Shown here: one piece after another, positions 9,334 through 20,663 of the stretch
How the letters are laid out: each line of letters starts with the position of its first letter
How positions within the stretch are numbered: position 1 is the first letter of the stretch
NCBI GenBank assembly: GCA_015179125.1
Contig: WHVA01000259.1
Coordinates: 1-64,000 of the forward strand
Origin: Gautieria morchelliformis
Lineage: Eukaryota > Basidiomycota > Agaricomycetes > Gomphales > Gomphaceae
Length of the DNA: 64,000 nucleotides
Direction of reading: 5' to 3'
Notes under the pieces: model-generated
What the model saw: the letters and a program-made list of their open reading frames with translations, nothing else
The model's database searches: none
What the model was told of the DNA's origin: nothing
Translations under genes and position numbers: made by a program

Positions 9334-11155
9334 GTAGGGGACTTCTCCCGTCATCTTGTGAAGCCCATTAGGCCAAACTTGTCGATCGCGAACTGACAGT
9401 CATGCTCCTTTGCCCATGCTAGCGCTCCATTTTCCCTGCTCATCATGTTAGACAGCTTATTGAAGGCCTCACCGAAGTCCTTTCCCTCTGCCAGTAGCGT
9501 AGTGTCATCAACAAAAGCTACTGAGTCCTCTCCGCCATCTCTGTCTGCAATGTCCAGTAGCCTGGCATTGTAAAACTGGTACGCGATGGCTGATAACGGG
9601 CACCCCTGGTCCATTCCTCTCAGAATGGGCATGGGTGGGGTAGCGTGGTCGTCGAAGCCTAGGGTCGTGATGCGTCCTTCGACTTTGCTCCTGATCCAGT
9701 CAGTGTACTGCTTTGGTATTCCCCTGTTACGCATGTTATGAATCAGTTGTCCTAGAACTATGCTGGGAATGGCCCCCTTAATGTCTAGGAAAAGTGCCTC
9801 TAGGACGTTGCCCCTCCTCCAAGCGTCTTTGACCTTCATGATAGTATAATGTAATGCATCAGTGGTGGTTCGTCCTGGCCGGCATCCATAGTGGTTCTTG
9901 GGGAGTAAGCCGAGCTTCTTGGACATCTTTGTCAGGTCTTCTGCAATGCATGTGGAGAGCGCCTTCCCTATGGTATCCAATAGCACTATTGGTCTATAAG
10001 CACTTGGAACTGTGTAGTCAGCCTTTCCTGGTTTGCGCAGTACTCGCGTTATCAAGTCTCTCCACTGCGCTGGATAGGTTTTGAGCTCAAAGCTTGCCCT
10101 GAAAAACGGTCCTAAATAGGGTATCAGTACTTGTGTGCACTGCTTTAAGACTATGTTTGGTATGCCATTTTCCCCAGGGGCTTTGAAGGGGCTAGTGCGC
10201 TTGATCGCCCGTTTGATTTAGTCGTCCATAATATTCTCTAAATCTAACACCGGTGCGGGGTACTCATGGTTCTGATGCGCCATTGTGAGCCCTGTCTGGA
10301 CCGCTGGGAAGAGGTTTTCGAACAGCATTTTTGCCTTTTCTTTGTTCATGTCTGCAGTCCATTGTCTGCCGTCCCCACGCCTTGTTGTGAGTGTCGGCAC
10401 CCTTGTCTTACCACCGTCCGTTGGGTCTCCTGTGGCAAAGCAATTGGTGGTCCACACAGTTTTCATGTTCACTGTCTCGAGGAATTCTTCCCAGTGGTCT
10501 AGCTTTGCTTTCCGTATCGCCTCTGCGTACTTGTTTCTGGCTTTTTTGTACTTGTCGTGGGCCTCATCTGACAGGTCGTTGCGCCGTTCGTACGCTTTGC
10601 GGGCTAGCTTCCTGGTGTCCCTCCTCGCCTGTGTGAGCTGTAATGACCACCATCTTTTCATGTAGGAGGAAGGCCTCATTTTGGGAACCAGTGTTTCTGT
10701 TGTTGCACCTATTGCCTTGGTGATGCCTTCCAGCATTTCGTAGAAGTCTTCACTTGTCGCTAGTGCCCTGTGCGGGATGAGCTCCCCTAGCTTCTCCTCA
10801 AGGAGTTTGCTGTATTCCACCCAGTCTACCTGGCAGTAATTGTGCTTGGGGGTTTCTTGCAATGTGTTGATTGTGGTCTCCAGCACGGTGTCAACTGGAA
10901 AATGGTCACTATACACTGGTTGGTCTTCTGGCACCGTTCTGCACGATATGACTTTGCCAGTCAGCGCCGCCGTCATGAAGACATTGTCGGTTCATGTGTA
11001 GTTGCCTGTCGAGTGTGCCTTGAGCGCCGGAAGGTGCTTGGGTAGCATCATGTGAAGGTCTCTATCTACTGTGGCGTCTAGGAGCACCTGGGCTGCGTCG
11101 AGGTTGCTACGCATGAATAGGTGTGAGTTTCGTGGTTCGTCCCACAGGGGATGGT

Positions 11156-12743
11156 TGTCAAGATTGGATTTTGGGCGTTAATATCACATGTTAGTGGCGA
11201 ATGCCCGAATAGCGTGTGCGATCTAGCGAATCGCCCAGCGAACAGTACCGAAGAGGTAAGGGTTAAGAAGTAAGAGGGTTACTCAAAAGGAATTCGCCCT
11301 GATCTACAGTCATAGCGAAATACCCCATGGCACTTGACGATGTAACGTGCAAGGTGTCGCGGAAAGGTTGTCTAAGTAGCGACAATCCTTTCACCGGCAA
11401 AGGCACTCCTTCAGAGCCCTTCGCTGACAGCACAGAAAATAACTCGAAGGCTAGGGTAACAAAGATGAAGTATGAGAACTCACCAGTGATGCCTAAGTCC
11501 TCTTCTGGTCGAAGATAGAAATCTACAGGAGAAGGCTCAAGACAATGGTCACGGCGAGGTCAAGTTTGCACAAGATGGACGTATGATAATTAAACTGGAG
11601 AATATACATGCGAATGTAGACTACTTATACCGAATGCTCATATGGTGCTAGCGAATAGGAAAGAGGCCGTCTGGAGTCAGGATTGGATAGGGGTGCGCAG
11701 TCAGGATACATAATAGATGAAATAGACATACAATAGAATGGAAGAGGGGTGCAAACATGAAACGATGGAGAGGAAAGAGGGCGAAGGCCCCTATGTACGA
11801 AAACACGCCTTGGGACCTGCATATACACCACCCTGCACGGACTCTTCGTCTGCTGGGTTGGTCCCACATGACCTACGGATAGGATGCCCCGCGAATGCAT
11901 TCTGGCCATAGGAACCCCCAAAGGGGGTTGAGTTGAGAAGATGATGGGACCAGTGATGAACCATCAACCCGGGTAAAGGATGTCGATCCTGTTTGATGGT
12001 GTGCCTGCTGGTGAATGATGCGAGTAGCGAATGGTCATATGGCGAATGTGGCGAATAGTGAATGGAGCAAGGAGTGAATGGAGCGAAGACGAGCGAACAT
12101 GGAAGAGTGGTGAAAGGGACAACAGGGATAGCTGGGTACAAGAAATAAATGAGTCATGACAGCCTGCACCCCCTTGCAATTCATGATAGGACCAGTGATG
12201 AACCATCAATCCAGGTAAAGGATGTCGATCGTGTTTGATGGCATGGCTACTGGCGAATGATGCAAGTAGCGAATGGCCATTTGGCAAATGTGGCGAATAG
12301 TGCATCGAGCAAGGGGTGAATGGAGCGAAGCCAAGCGAACATGGAAGAGTGGTGAAAGGGAAAACAGGGATAGCTTGATACAAGAAATGAATGGGTCATG
12401 ACAACTGTGTAGTGAAAACTTCAGCAAAGCTAATTCGTCCTGCCTGCAGTGGTACGAGTCCCATTGAGTCCAACCTGCACGGAGGCTGCAACTGACACTA
12501 TCCAAATGCATCCTGAGCATGTGGGTCTGTCATGGAGTGGGAGTTTAACAGATGATGGGTTCTATGATGGATGAGGGCCCCAACACCTGGCGTCCTGGCA
12601 GGAATGATGCGAATAGCGAATGCAAAAGCAGTATGGCGATGAATATTTTGGCAAGATATTCGCTGGGTCGGGAAGCCGTTCGCTGGTTGAGGAGGTCATT
12701 CGCTGTGTGTTGAGGGAAGTTCGCACAATAACGAATCATGACA
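11156..12743 (-). mobile_element. 1,588-bp solo-LTR-like insert in LINE endonuclease domain
   Basis: Ends are TGTCA..TGACA (TG..CA) and it is flanked by a perfect 5-bp duplication ATGGT (11,151-11,155 and 12,744-12,748); removing it restores the endonuclease reading GDFNRHH-PLWDEP. The insert has no pol-like ORF and is rich in the motif GCGAATAG. It contains two tandem copies of a ~242-bp unit (about 11,946-12,161 and 12,186-12,403), each beginning on the minus strand with TGTCATGA, the same octamer as the insert's own end at 12,743. A related fragment starting TGTCATGACGCG lies at 56,505-56,714. A solo LTR from an otherwise unseen LTR element is the best explanation. Confidence 0.8.
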
Positions 12744-13189
12744 ATGGTGCCGATTGAAGTCTCCGAGCCATATCATGTCCATGGCCTGGCTGCCTCCTGT
12801 CTCCTCTCTTCCTCTTTCCTGTAGGTATCTGTTAGCATGTTGTAGGCTCTCGGAGTGTGCACAATTGCAGTAAAAGTTCAATATTAGTACAATACCGGCC
12901 AGGGTTTTCAGGCTGACTCCTGTCACGTCCGGGCTTGCCATGTTGATCGCCGTCCAGGCGTCCATCTTGATGTTTTTGTCCACTAGTATCATGGATCTTG
13001 TACATTTCTCCTTGTTGCTGTAGTGTGTCGCTGGGTAGATCGTATGCCTGTGCGGGTTGGCTCTTGCGTTGCCCAGGTAGTCTATGTAGGGCTCCTGAAT
13101 CACAATAATATCATAGTCGTTCGGTGGGCATTTCCCTAAGAGGTCGTTAGTAGCATGAAGAGACTTGTTTACGTTCTGTTGTCTTATCC

Positions 13190-14907
13190 TTAGTGTCTTA
13201 GTCTGGAGTATGTTCTCATCCATCCCCCTCCTGCGCTTGTCCCAAAGTGTTCATTCAGTGTCATCTGTCTGGACCCAGGTCTCGAACTATTTCTGGTCTG
13301 GGGCCGCTGCCACCCGCTGTCTTTGTGCCCCAGGGGCGGGTTGGCAGGTCCCCGCCTTTGCGTCGGCGGGGGGGCTGGGGGTGGGGGTTGCTCTGGTGCT
13401 CCCGGTGCTTGCGTCGTGGGCTGCATGTCTCCGGTCGAGGGGGCTTGCATGCCCCAGCCCCCGCCCCTTGAGGCCGCGGTCCCGGTCGGTGCCTTGTCGA
13501 ATGTCACGCACTGTTGCTCCCACGTCCACGGGTTTTCATCTGGGAAAAATTTATAAGTACTTTCTGGGTCACCTCTATCCATCCTTTCGCTAGCTGCTAT
13601 GAACCTCGGGCACACCCGGTCCCAGGATGCATGTCCCGCGGTGTCGCAGTTCACACATCTGAATTTGTCTGGGTCCCTTTCCTTGCACTGTGCCGTTCTG
13701 TGCTCCTTGGCGCAGGTCCTGCATGTCTCTTTAGCATCGCAGGTTGCTGCTAGGTGCCTCATGTTGTACTTCTGGCATTTCAGGCATCTTCTGGGCTCGC
13801 GCTTCAGCCTTCTAGCCCATACTCTTTTCCCTGCGATGATTAGTCCGTCCCTGATCACTTTGTTTGCCACCTCGGTGGTGCTGAAGCGGGCGATGATGTG
13901 TGCCGTTCGCTGGCCTGGACTGCATCTTTGTGCTGGTTTTATCCATCTCGTGGCCAGGAGTGTACCTCTGGGGAGTCTGGAGTCATACTCGATCCTAGCG
14001 TTCTCCGCCAAAGCATCGGGCGAGTGGCTGATGGGCATGTACTCGACAATGGTGGAGACCGCTCGTTCTTTGACCACTGCTGAGGCGCTAAATTTTTGGA
14101 GGAATGCCTGCTTGTGTGTTTGGATGTAGGCGGCGGCGCCTGGCGTTTCGAGGTCGAAAACCATGCCCCCGTTGGCGAATTTCTTAGCCCCCATGAACTT
14201 GGGGTCTGCTCCCGTGTCATCCACCACCATCTCCTCTACAGCCTCGTTCGCCTTGGTGATGAGCTCCTGCTTGGTCAGGTCTTGGAAGGGGTGCACGACT
14301 GCATTGGGTCTTTGTCTATCAGGATCTGACAGTGTCTCGCTTTTGCCCTGGCCAGAGTGTTGGGGTGTGTGAGTGGTATCGCCGTTCCTAGGGCAGCTGC
14401 GTACGACAATGCCACTGTTGGTTCTTTTTCCTCCCTGGTTCACGCGCCGGCTTTGATCGTGTCTGTGGCTATATCGACAGCTCTGACAGTGTCGTATGTA
14501 GCCTCCCTGAGAGTATCCATCGCTTCTTCTGTTTTGCGTAGGATGGGTTCCAGTTTTTTCTCTACGTAGTCCAGGACCTGCTCCCCATAGCTCTTGGCAG
14601 ATGCGTCGAGCATTAGGATGGCCACCACTCTCGCTCCTTCTTTCAGGGCCTTGGGCATGGCGCTGTGCACAAGGCAAAGCAGGCTGTGGCTGAGGCCCTC
14701 TAAGGATGTTGGATCCTCCTTCACCACGTATTGGTTCCTGTCCAGGAAACTCCTTGCCTGCTCCCTGTTCCGCACTGCTGAGCTCGTATTCTCCACCAAC
14801 TCGCTTCTACTCCTTCCCACCTCTGTCTGTTGTGCGGTTCCCGCTCTCGTCCTGCCTGGTTGAGTTGTGGTGGGGGGTTGGCCTTCCGAGCTTGTCGGCA
14901 TGGTCAT
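13190..14907 (-). pseudogene. LINE ORF1 (nucleic-acid-binding, CCHC zinc knuckles)
   Basis: Starts with ATG at 14,907 (MTMPTSSEGQPPTTTQPGRT). A helical N-terminal part is followed by an esterase-free Gag-like middle (FDLETPGAAAYIQTHKQAFL) and a three-part cysteine region with CLKCQKYNMRHLAATC, CRTCAKEHRTAQC and CVNCDTAGHASWDRVC (about 13,770-13,620), then a Pro/Arg-rich tail. Such multiple knuckles are typical for ORF1 of Tad/I-type LINEs, where it binds the element RNA. It is disrupted by a TGA near 14,450 (AGA-stop-TREEKE, consistent with CGA to TGA) and a frameshift near 14,270. The last bases overlap the ORF2 start. Confidence 0.85.
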
Positions 14908-15057
14908 TTTGGTACGCTTCTTTTTGTGGAAGCATTCAGCTCGGGTCTGGCGTGCTTATGGACTACGCTAGCTACTAGGAAAAGTGTGTGGTGTGTGTGT
15001 AAGAGGATTTTGGGTTTTCGGTGGTGACGGTAAGCATGAGAAAGTTCGGCAATGCAG

Positions 15058-15075
15058 TTAAATAGGGTATTTACA
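15058..15075 (-). repeat. 5' LTR of NA1, part 2 (18 bp beyond the LINE)
   Basis: TTAAATAGGGTATTTACA is the reverse complement of the LTR start TGTAAATACCCTATTTAA. With 6,369-6,584 it restores a 234-bp LTR. The next base (15,076) resumes G3 Gypsy coding sequence. Confidence 0.88.
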
Positions 15076-16850
15076 CATGGTAAAATGCTGCCACATTCAA
15101 GAGGGCCACCCAAGGGGCTTTCAAGCTCAGAGTTGGCTCAGTCTCAGCCATAGAGGTGTGAGCCACAGCCGGCAGAGGTTCCACAGGACTGCCTGGGAGG
15201 GTAGTTCAGAATCTAATACTGCCCAGTACCCAGTCAATCAATGGATTGTAGCGGGTGAGCCAGTTGTGTCCTAGAACAGACGAATCAAGGGGGGTGACAT
15301 AAAAGTCTACAGAATGGGTGTGACCATCGGGAAAACGGATAGGTAGCTCTACGGCTTCAGTAATTACCGAATTTGTACTACCATCAAATAAACGGAGTGG
15401 GATTGGGTCTACGGATCAGGTTTTGAGAACATTTCTACTCACAAAAACTGATTCGATAAAACAATGAGTAGAACCGGAATCTACTAGAGCTTTAAACTTC
15501 TGGTTTGGGACAAGAGACAAACACAAACTAACTACAAGCAAATTCGGAGAACAGAGAGCAGAAGCATTGATTCTTACCTCCCCTAATGCACAAGCTGAGT
15601 CAACGCAACCAGGCCGCTGACTATTTTTTTGGGCCTGAAGCCAAGGTATCGGCTTTGTCGTCAGATGTCTTCCCGTTGGAAGCCGTGGCTGCCCGGGCCG
15701 ACATGGCTTTTGGACATTCTTTCACACAGTGGCCACTCTGCGCACATACTAAGCAGAGGTTGTTATCCATGTGGCATTGGTGTTCCGTGGGGGTGAGTTT
15801 GCCATCCTTCACGAGTTTATCCAGTTCAGGTTTTTTCTGACCCTCGGATTGACTATTCCCTTTCAGCTTATCCTTGCCTTTGCCTTGGTTATTACCAGCA
15901 TTAGCATTAGAATGGCCTGAACCTTGACCTTGTCGTCGGTCGTTGTTCTGGGAACCTCAGTTTTGGTTGGCTGACCTATCATTCTTGGCCTCGGGTTTGG
16001 GAGTGGAATGGGTCTCACAAGAGAGTTCTCCATGACGTTCCCAATCAATTTTCTGAACGAGGTCTCGGAGGTCATCAAGGGTTCGGGGTTTGTCAAAACG
16101 CACCATCTCATCTTTGATTTGTTTCAGCAAGGCCAAATAGGCTCAGTGATGCAAAGCCAAATTGTTGTACTGGAGGACAGATGCAAGCTTGTAGAAATCG
16201 ACAAAAAACCAAGTTGCCTTGTGGTTGTCCTTCATGACTAGGTTCTCCTCAATTTCAGCATTGGCAACCTGATCCTAGGGGCCAAAGTTCAAGTAGAGCT
16301 CTTCCATAAATGCCATATAATCCGAAACCCATGTGGGTTCGTCAGCAGGGTCATCTGCAAGGTAGGGCTCAAAATAATCTAGAACTGTTCCCTTGAGGAA
16401 GGACAAGACATAGTTCACTTTCATAGAACCATCTCAGAAGGCTTGGGGTTTGGCATCGAAATTCAATGTGCACGGGAGAAGGAATCCTCGGAGCTTCTTT
16501 GGGTCCGAGCCATCAAACTGGTTGGGTTCCCGGAGTTTTGCCTTGGAGTCATTCCAGTCTCCACCACCAAGTCCATTATCGGCAAGCCTTTCCAAAGCCA
16601 TGAGTAGTCGCTGCACCTGTTCCTCACCATTTGCCACTGCATTCGGTTGGGATTAGGTCTCAGGTCTGCTACTTCGGGATCAGAATTATGCTTGGAATCG
16701 GAATCATCGCCACCTCCGCCATCGCCAGGATCACTAGGTTCTAGGGGCTCAGGGCTCAATTCTTCGGGAACTTTGCTGACACACCCTTGACCAGCACTGA
16801 TAACTCGGCGCTGGGGTATGGGTTGAGCTGACGGGGGGTTGGAATACCGG
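15076..16850 (-). pseudogene. G3 Ty3/Gypsy gag and protease
   Basis: Minus-strand reading: acidic N-terminus (SPEPLEPSDPGDGGGGDDSD, about 16,750), capsid-like region (REPNQFDGSDPKKLRGFLL at about 16,520; VSDYMAFMEELYLNFGP near 16,300; FFVDFYKLAS), zinc knuckle CLVCAQSGHCVKEC (about 15,750), protease with ALVDSGSTHCFIES (about 15,470; DSG active site) and [21 protein letters not shown] (about 15,240). It is interrupted by several stops. The reading ends at 15,076 exactly at the NA1 LTR and continues at 824 (plus strand) with ACKLEGSRCF, so NA1 entered G3 here. Confidence 0.88.
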
Positions 16851-16997
16851 TGACAGAATGGGGGGTTTTCCAGGACGCTTGAAGCACCTCATGCACGCCG
16901 AGCTTCAATTGTCGGCGTTATGCGGCTGCCTTCAGCACAGGTGTATGAACGGGTGATTGGCATTCTGAACAACTGAGTGTAGAGAGTTCAGATATAC

Positions 16998-17525
16998 TGT
17001 TAAGACTATGTGTCCTACTGTAGTTTGGCTCTAAACCAGAGCCAAACCGGGAACTCAGAACAGAGGGCTTGGCTTCAACCTCGTGGGTTGCACCCACTCA
17101 GTGTTCCGCCCTAATTTCGGGAACAGGCTTGCCTATAAGCCGAGAATCAGGAACGGTATCAGGCAGAAGGGTTTAGTGTATGAGGAGCTAAGTTGATATC
17201 TGAATTGAGGAACTATGATACAAGACTGGGGGGTTTATATAATAAAGTAGTATGCAGGGTCAGGGGATCAATGATTGCAACAAGCAGACAAGGGGAACAA
17301 AGAGTTGAACATATGGGGGACCAACTAAGAAGGGGAATCAGGGGTGGTGGAAAGGTACGAAGGGAACCCGAGGTGTCTGGAGTGACTGCCCAAGCTGAGG
17401 CTTTGGGACCAGACTCAGGAATAGGTCATAACAGATGGACACAGCCATAGAGAGTCACCCACTAGATACTGCACGACTCTGTTGTCATCTATGAAGTTGA
17501 CAATATCAATACTGTTGGGTTTTCA
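16998..17525 (-). repeat. 5' LTR of G3 (outer end approximate)
   Basis: Minus-strand LTR ending ..CTTAACA at 16,998, in the position expected before G3 gag. It has a TATATAA box at 17,241-17,235 and, 36 nt on, TTCAGATAT (17,205-17,197). The complementary sequence ATATCTGAA sits 2 nt after the LTR (16,995-16,987) and would be a self-priming primer binding site. The outer end is inferred from TGAAAACCC near 17,525, compared with TGTAAGAACCC of G1, and is uncertain. Confidence 0.6.
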
Positions 17526-18477
17526 CCCCAAGCAAGTTCTGTGGGCTCTGTGGTAGTGGGATCTGCTTTCCTGTTCGAGAACAGAGTTTTGAACATCACA
17601 TGCCTCAGGAAAAAATATTTCAATCTCTGCTATTTGCTTATGTAATGTGGAAAGCTGTCAGGACAGAAAATCTGAAGTTGTGTTTCCTGGACAGGGAATC
17701 ATCACATTTTATGAATTTTGAAATGGAAAAAAAAAAAAAAAAAATGTAATAGCAATTTTTATAGGCTTGATTTCAACAAAATGGCACCATAGTGTTGTCA
17801 AATAGCATCTTATTAACAAACATATGGTCTTACTTTTTTGATATTTCAAGTGTATACAATAGGGAATGTGTTCTGGTGAGATGGCTTAGATGGGCGCTTA
17901 GAGGGCACACGGTCTATACTGCCACTATCTTATCAGTAAGGTATTGATTTTAAGTCCTCACGGACCTAAATTTAAGTGCACCAGTCGATTGGTGCAACCC
18001 TGAAATCTAGTAGAGAGAATGGTTCTTTCAGAAACATTTCACACTGATTTTCAGCCATTTTTGTAGTTAAAAATGAAGTTATAAAATACCAATAAAACAG
18101 TGCATTAAAGTACTGAAATGTAGTTCTGGAATACAAGTAACGGGATTGGAAAATGGCCACAGACCAGACAAGCACATGATACAATGCAGGGCATGCACGA
18201 AAGCGACAAGTGGGAGAGAGGAGCCAACTGTGAATACATGAACAGTGGCAGACACCTGTACAATTGCAATGATGACAGAATGAGCTTGATCGTCCAGAAC
18301 GCAAATGATGGGAAAAGAGGTAGACAGCTGAGGTGATAAGATGAGAGCGGACACATGCAATATCAGTTGGGATTATAGAGGTAAATCAGCTTGTATGAGT
18401 GAGCAAGTTCCAGCAATTAAAAATACTGTGGGTTGCATTGTCAGTTGTGAGTAAGCAAAGATTTATAAAAAATTACT
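17526..18477. other. Intergenic, AT-rich
   Basis: No coding frame is supported. There is an 18-nt A-run at about 17,728-17,745, and a hairpin GTGCACCAGTCGATTGGTGCA near 17,976-17,997. CCTAAATTTAAGTGC (about 17,965) is echoed in inverted form near 19,590 (GTGCTTAAATTTGG). Confidence 0.4.
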
Positions 18478-19512
18478 TTATGTATATGTGTACGCATCGA
18501 ATATGCTCACATTCCCTCCCAGGATAGAGAGTGCAGTGAGCATGGGGAGGATATGGAGTGTTGAGTTGTTCACGAATGCATTTGTAGGGAGGGCCATCAT
18601 CATTTCAAAGTTGCTGCAGGAGCAGGGGTGGTAAGAGACATCACAGTCTGTGCAGAATGGTGTTATAGCAACAGTAGAGGGGCAAGGTTGAGAATGATAC
18701 AAGAGAGAAATGAAAAGGCCAGTCAGCAACCCATAAACATAAAAAGAAAAAGATGTTCCCAAATCCCCAAGATTGACCTCGTCGCCCCCTGGGTCACCGA
18801 CATTGATTGTGTTGAAGTTGTCTGTTGGAGTCAGAGGCAGGTGCCGTGTCTTGATGCTCATATATGGTACCTGCCCAAGCAAAAAGATCCTCCTCAGGTT
18901 TGTTGGACTTACATATGGCGCAGTCCGCCACTACCTCGTGAGGTATAATGCCACTCCACAGGGATAAAATGTCATAGCTGATCACAACTACATGTGTCAA
19001 TATAAAGCAATAAAGCAATGCCTGATTTAGCCATGTATGAAAATAAACATTAAGGGCATATGCAATGCACCATCTCCTGCACGTTAGACTTTGGGTTGAA
19101 GTCATAAAAAGTCAGCTTTGCCAGGTCCCAGAAGAGGTCAAGAATGGTGGTCCAGAGATGCATGGTGGGAGCAGTGCTGTGCCCCATGCTGTTTATGGAG
19201 CCACAATGCATGGACTCTGCACCTGCGTGTCCCGACCCAGTGTTCAGTTTCCCAGCACACGCCTTCTCCAGAAGCCCATACAAGTCCGCCAGAAGCGCCC
19301 ATGCATTATCTCAGCAATTATACTAGATTTTATATGATTGGACCTATCGCCTCACTCCCTGAGACTCCAAAGTCTTCGCGCTCTTGAGCTGGCAGGTACA
19401 CTGGCCCACCTTCCCCTCCAATGGCCTGACTCCCAGAGCCATCTTCCACCATGCTAGACGATGAAACAGGCCCCTCCCCCCACCCACTAAGAGGTGCCTG
19501 TGTGAGTTCCAT
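18478..19512 (-). CDS. Uncharacterised gene or gene remnant, several exons or broken frames
   Basis: Minus-strand frames that may belong together: an ATG at 19,512 with about 60 codons (MELTQAPLSGWGEGP, acidic and Gly-rich), 19,283-19,050 (HLWTTILDLFWDLAKLTFYDFNPKS), 19,105-18,794 with a hydrophobic stretch (YCFILTHVVVISYDILSLW) and CAICKSNKPEED, and 18,882-18,478 with another hydrophobic stretch (FSFYVYGLLTGLFISLLYH). Intron signals are not convincing and I know no matching family. Flanking imperfect inverted repeats hint that it could be cargo of a decayed DNA transposon. Low confidence as a functional gene. Confidence 0.25.
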
Positions 19513-20108
19513 AACCTAGTATGTGAATGTCTCAAGACTCAGAGTGACTTGGCCAGGGTCAGTTCATTATGGAAATTTGCTGATTTTAAGAAATGTGCTT
19601 AAATTTGGTGGTAGCTAAATTTAATTCTTTAACATTCAGTACTAGTACAAAAGGTACTGATTTTTCAGTGCCACTCTTCCTATGCTGATTAATGGGTTGA
19701 AGACCACTAGGACTTGACTAGGCAAGGATGTGTAGCGGCGCTACTACAACCTTGCTGTGGTTTGGGGGGAGAGAAGCAGGATGTTCGCTGCTGGCTACAT
19801 GGGTGGTCCCGATGTCACATGTGGGCGATGCGGGGCAACTTGATCGACCCTCGGTGGCAATCCCCGGGGACACGTGATTCAGAGTCACATGGCCCCTAGC
19901 GAATCCTGGCAAACCTCAAGCATGAGGATGCAGAGGGGAACTCCAACACCTATACTCTGTCAATCCGCTGAGGATTGATGGGACGTGAGTTCCACTCCAA
20001 ACTCACACCCCCAAACCATGCAGCACAGCAAGGCAGGTTCCAAGGAATGTACACTTCTACATACAATGGACACACGTGATATAAGAGATGCCATTCACCC
20101 CAGGGCCC
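19513..20108. other. Intergenic, nothing recognised
   Basis: No coding frame longer than chance and no repeat that I can match elsewhere in the window, except the inverted echo near 19,590 noted for the preceding interval. It ends at the G1 LTR. Confidence 0.4.
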
Positions 20109-20663
20109 TGTAAGAACCCGGCCTTTGGCCGGTTACTTACTGGTAGAACCTTCTTCCGAGCCCGAGCCTTGTGATATTCGTGCCCGAGTACATATGATCC
20201 TTATCCGCGCCCGAGCCCGAGCTGGAGTTCATATCCGACCTTGATCCCATGCCCGTATCCCCTTAGTTACTGATTCCGCTCCATCACGCATCATTCGTAT
20301 ATTACCTCGCCCTGACCTCGGCCTCCTGACCTCGGCCTGACCTCCACTAATATGTTCGCCCCTGACTCGTACCCTCGCCCGTATATAACCCCCTTGTATG
20401 CATTCCTACTCCTCAGTCTGAAAATCAACTATCGTACCCCTTCGATCATTAGCTAGTTTCTAAGCCTCGCCTCTTAAACCAAACCTCGCCTCTTATTCGT
20501 TTGCCTCCGAAGTTGGGACTTGTGCGTAGGGTTGGCCCAGCACATAAGCTGAAGCCAAGTCCCTCTCCGACTTCCCCATCCAAACCTCGCCCCGTAACCT
20601 CGGACCTTACCTCGGGCTTCGCTCCCGACCTCGGTCAACCTTACGACGGATCGTATCGTAACA
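20109..20663 (+). repeat. 5' LTR of G1 Ty3/Gypsy (555 bp)
   Basis: Starts TGTAAGAACCCGGCC and ends ATCGTAACA; an inverted copy (550 bp) is the G2 3' LTR at 56,715-57,264. A TATATAA box lies at 20,382-20,388 and 33 nt further CAGTCTGAAAAT (20,414-20,425), the likely RNA start. CpG-rich CCCGAGCCCGAGC repeats occur at about 20,157-20,225. Confidence 0.88.

Larger units (their letters stand above)
6788..13223 (-). pseudogene. LINE ORF2: endonuclease, reverse transcriptase, RNase H, zinc motif
   Basis: Domains in order on the minus strand: APE-type endonuclease (13,223-12,749; IRQQNVNKS, IVIQEPY, WLGDFNRHH), interrupted by an insert and resuming at 11,150 with PLWDEPRNSH; reverse transcriptase (about 10,970-8,940) with the YRPIVLLDT block, GCRPGRTTTDAL, a DQGCPLSAIAYQFYNA block and the AFVDDTTLL active site (about 9,500); thumb/connection (8,930-8,330, GVMLDQEMWFKHQVNHALKK); RNase H (7,780-7,300; VYTDGSATDGGVGAAAILY, IGVDNQAAI, RWVPGHKGVKGNMRADEEA); and a C-terminal CRAC-x10-HYLLQC zinc motif (about 7,025-6,975). 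Broken by inserts, a frameshift near 7,640 and stops (for example near 10,995 and 10,217). It overlaps the end of ORF1 by about 34 bp. Confidence 0.92.
6585..15047 (-). mobile_element. Non-LTR retrotransposon (Tad/I-like LINE), nearly full length with internal insertions
   Basis: A minus-strand LINE inserted in the NA1 5' LTR. It is flanked by a perfect 10-bp target duplication GGCAATGCAG (6,575-6,584 and 15,048-15,057) and ends in a 25-nt poly(A) tail (T-run at 6,586-6,610). It has an ORF1 with zinc knuckles (13,190-14,907) and an ORF2 with endonuclease, reverse transcriptase, RNase H and a C-terminal zinc motif. Inside it sit a solo-LTR-like insert (11,156-12,743), a palindromic element (8,937-9,333) and a non-coding insertion-like stretch (7,842-8,305). 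Without these the LINE is about 6 kb. ORF1, RNase H and terminal Cys motif suggest the Tad1/I group; the exact clade needs phylogeny. Confidence 0.93.

Noticed and set aside
11625..12520. Set of ~100-codon minus-strand ORFs in the 1,588-bp insert as a protein family
   Set aside because: Their similarity to each other comes from the tandem ~242-bp units of the LTR-like insert; no conserved start or domain.
13165..13593. 142-codon plus-strand ORF opposite LINE ORF1
   Set aside because: Antisense shadow of the Pro/Arg-rich ORF1 tail.
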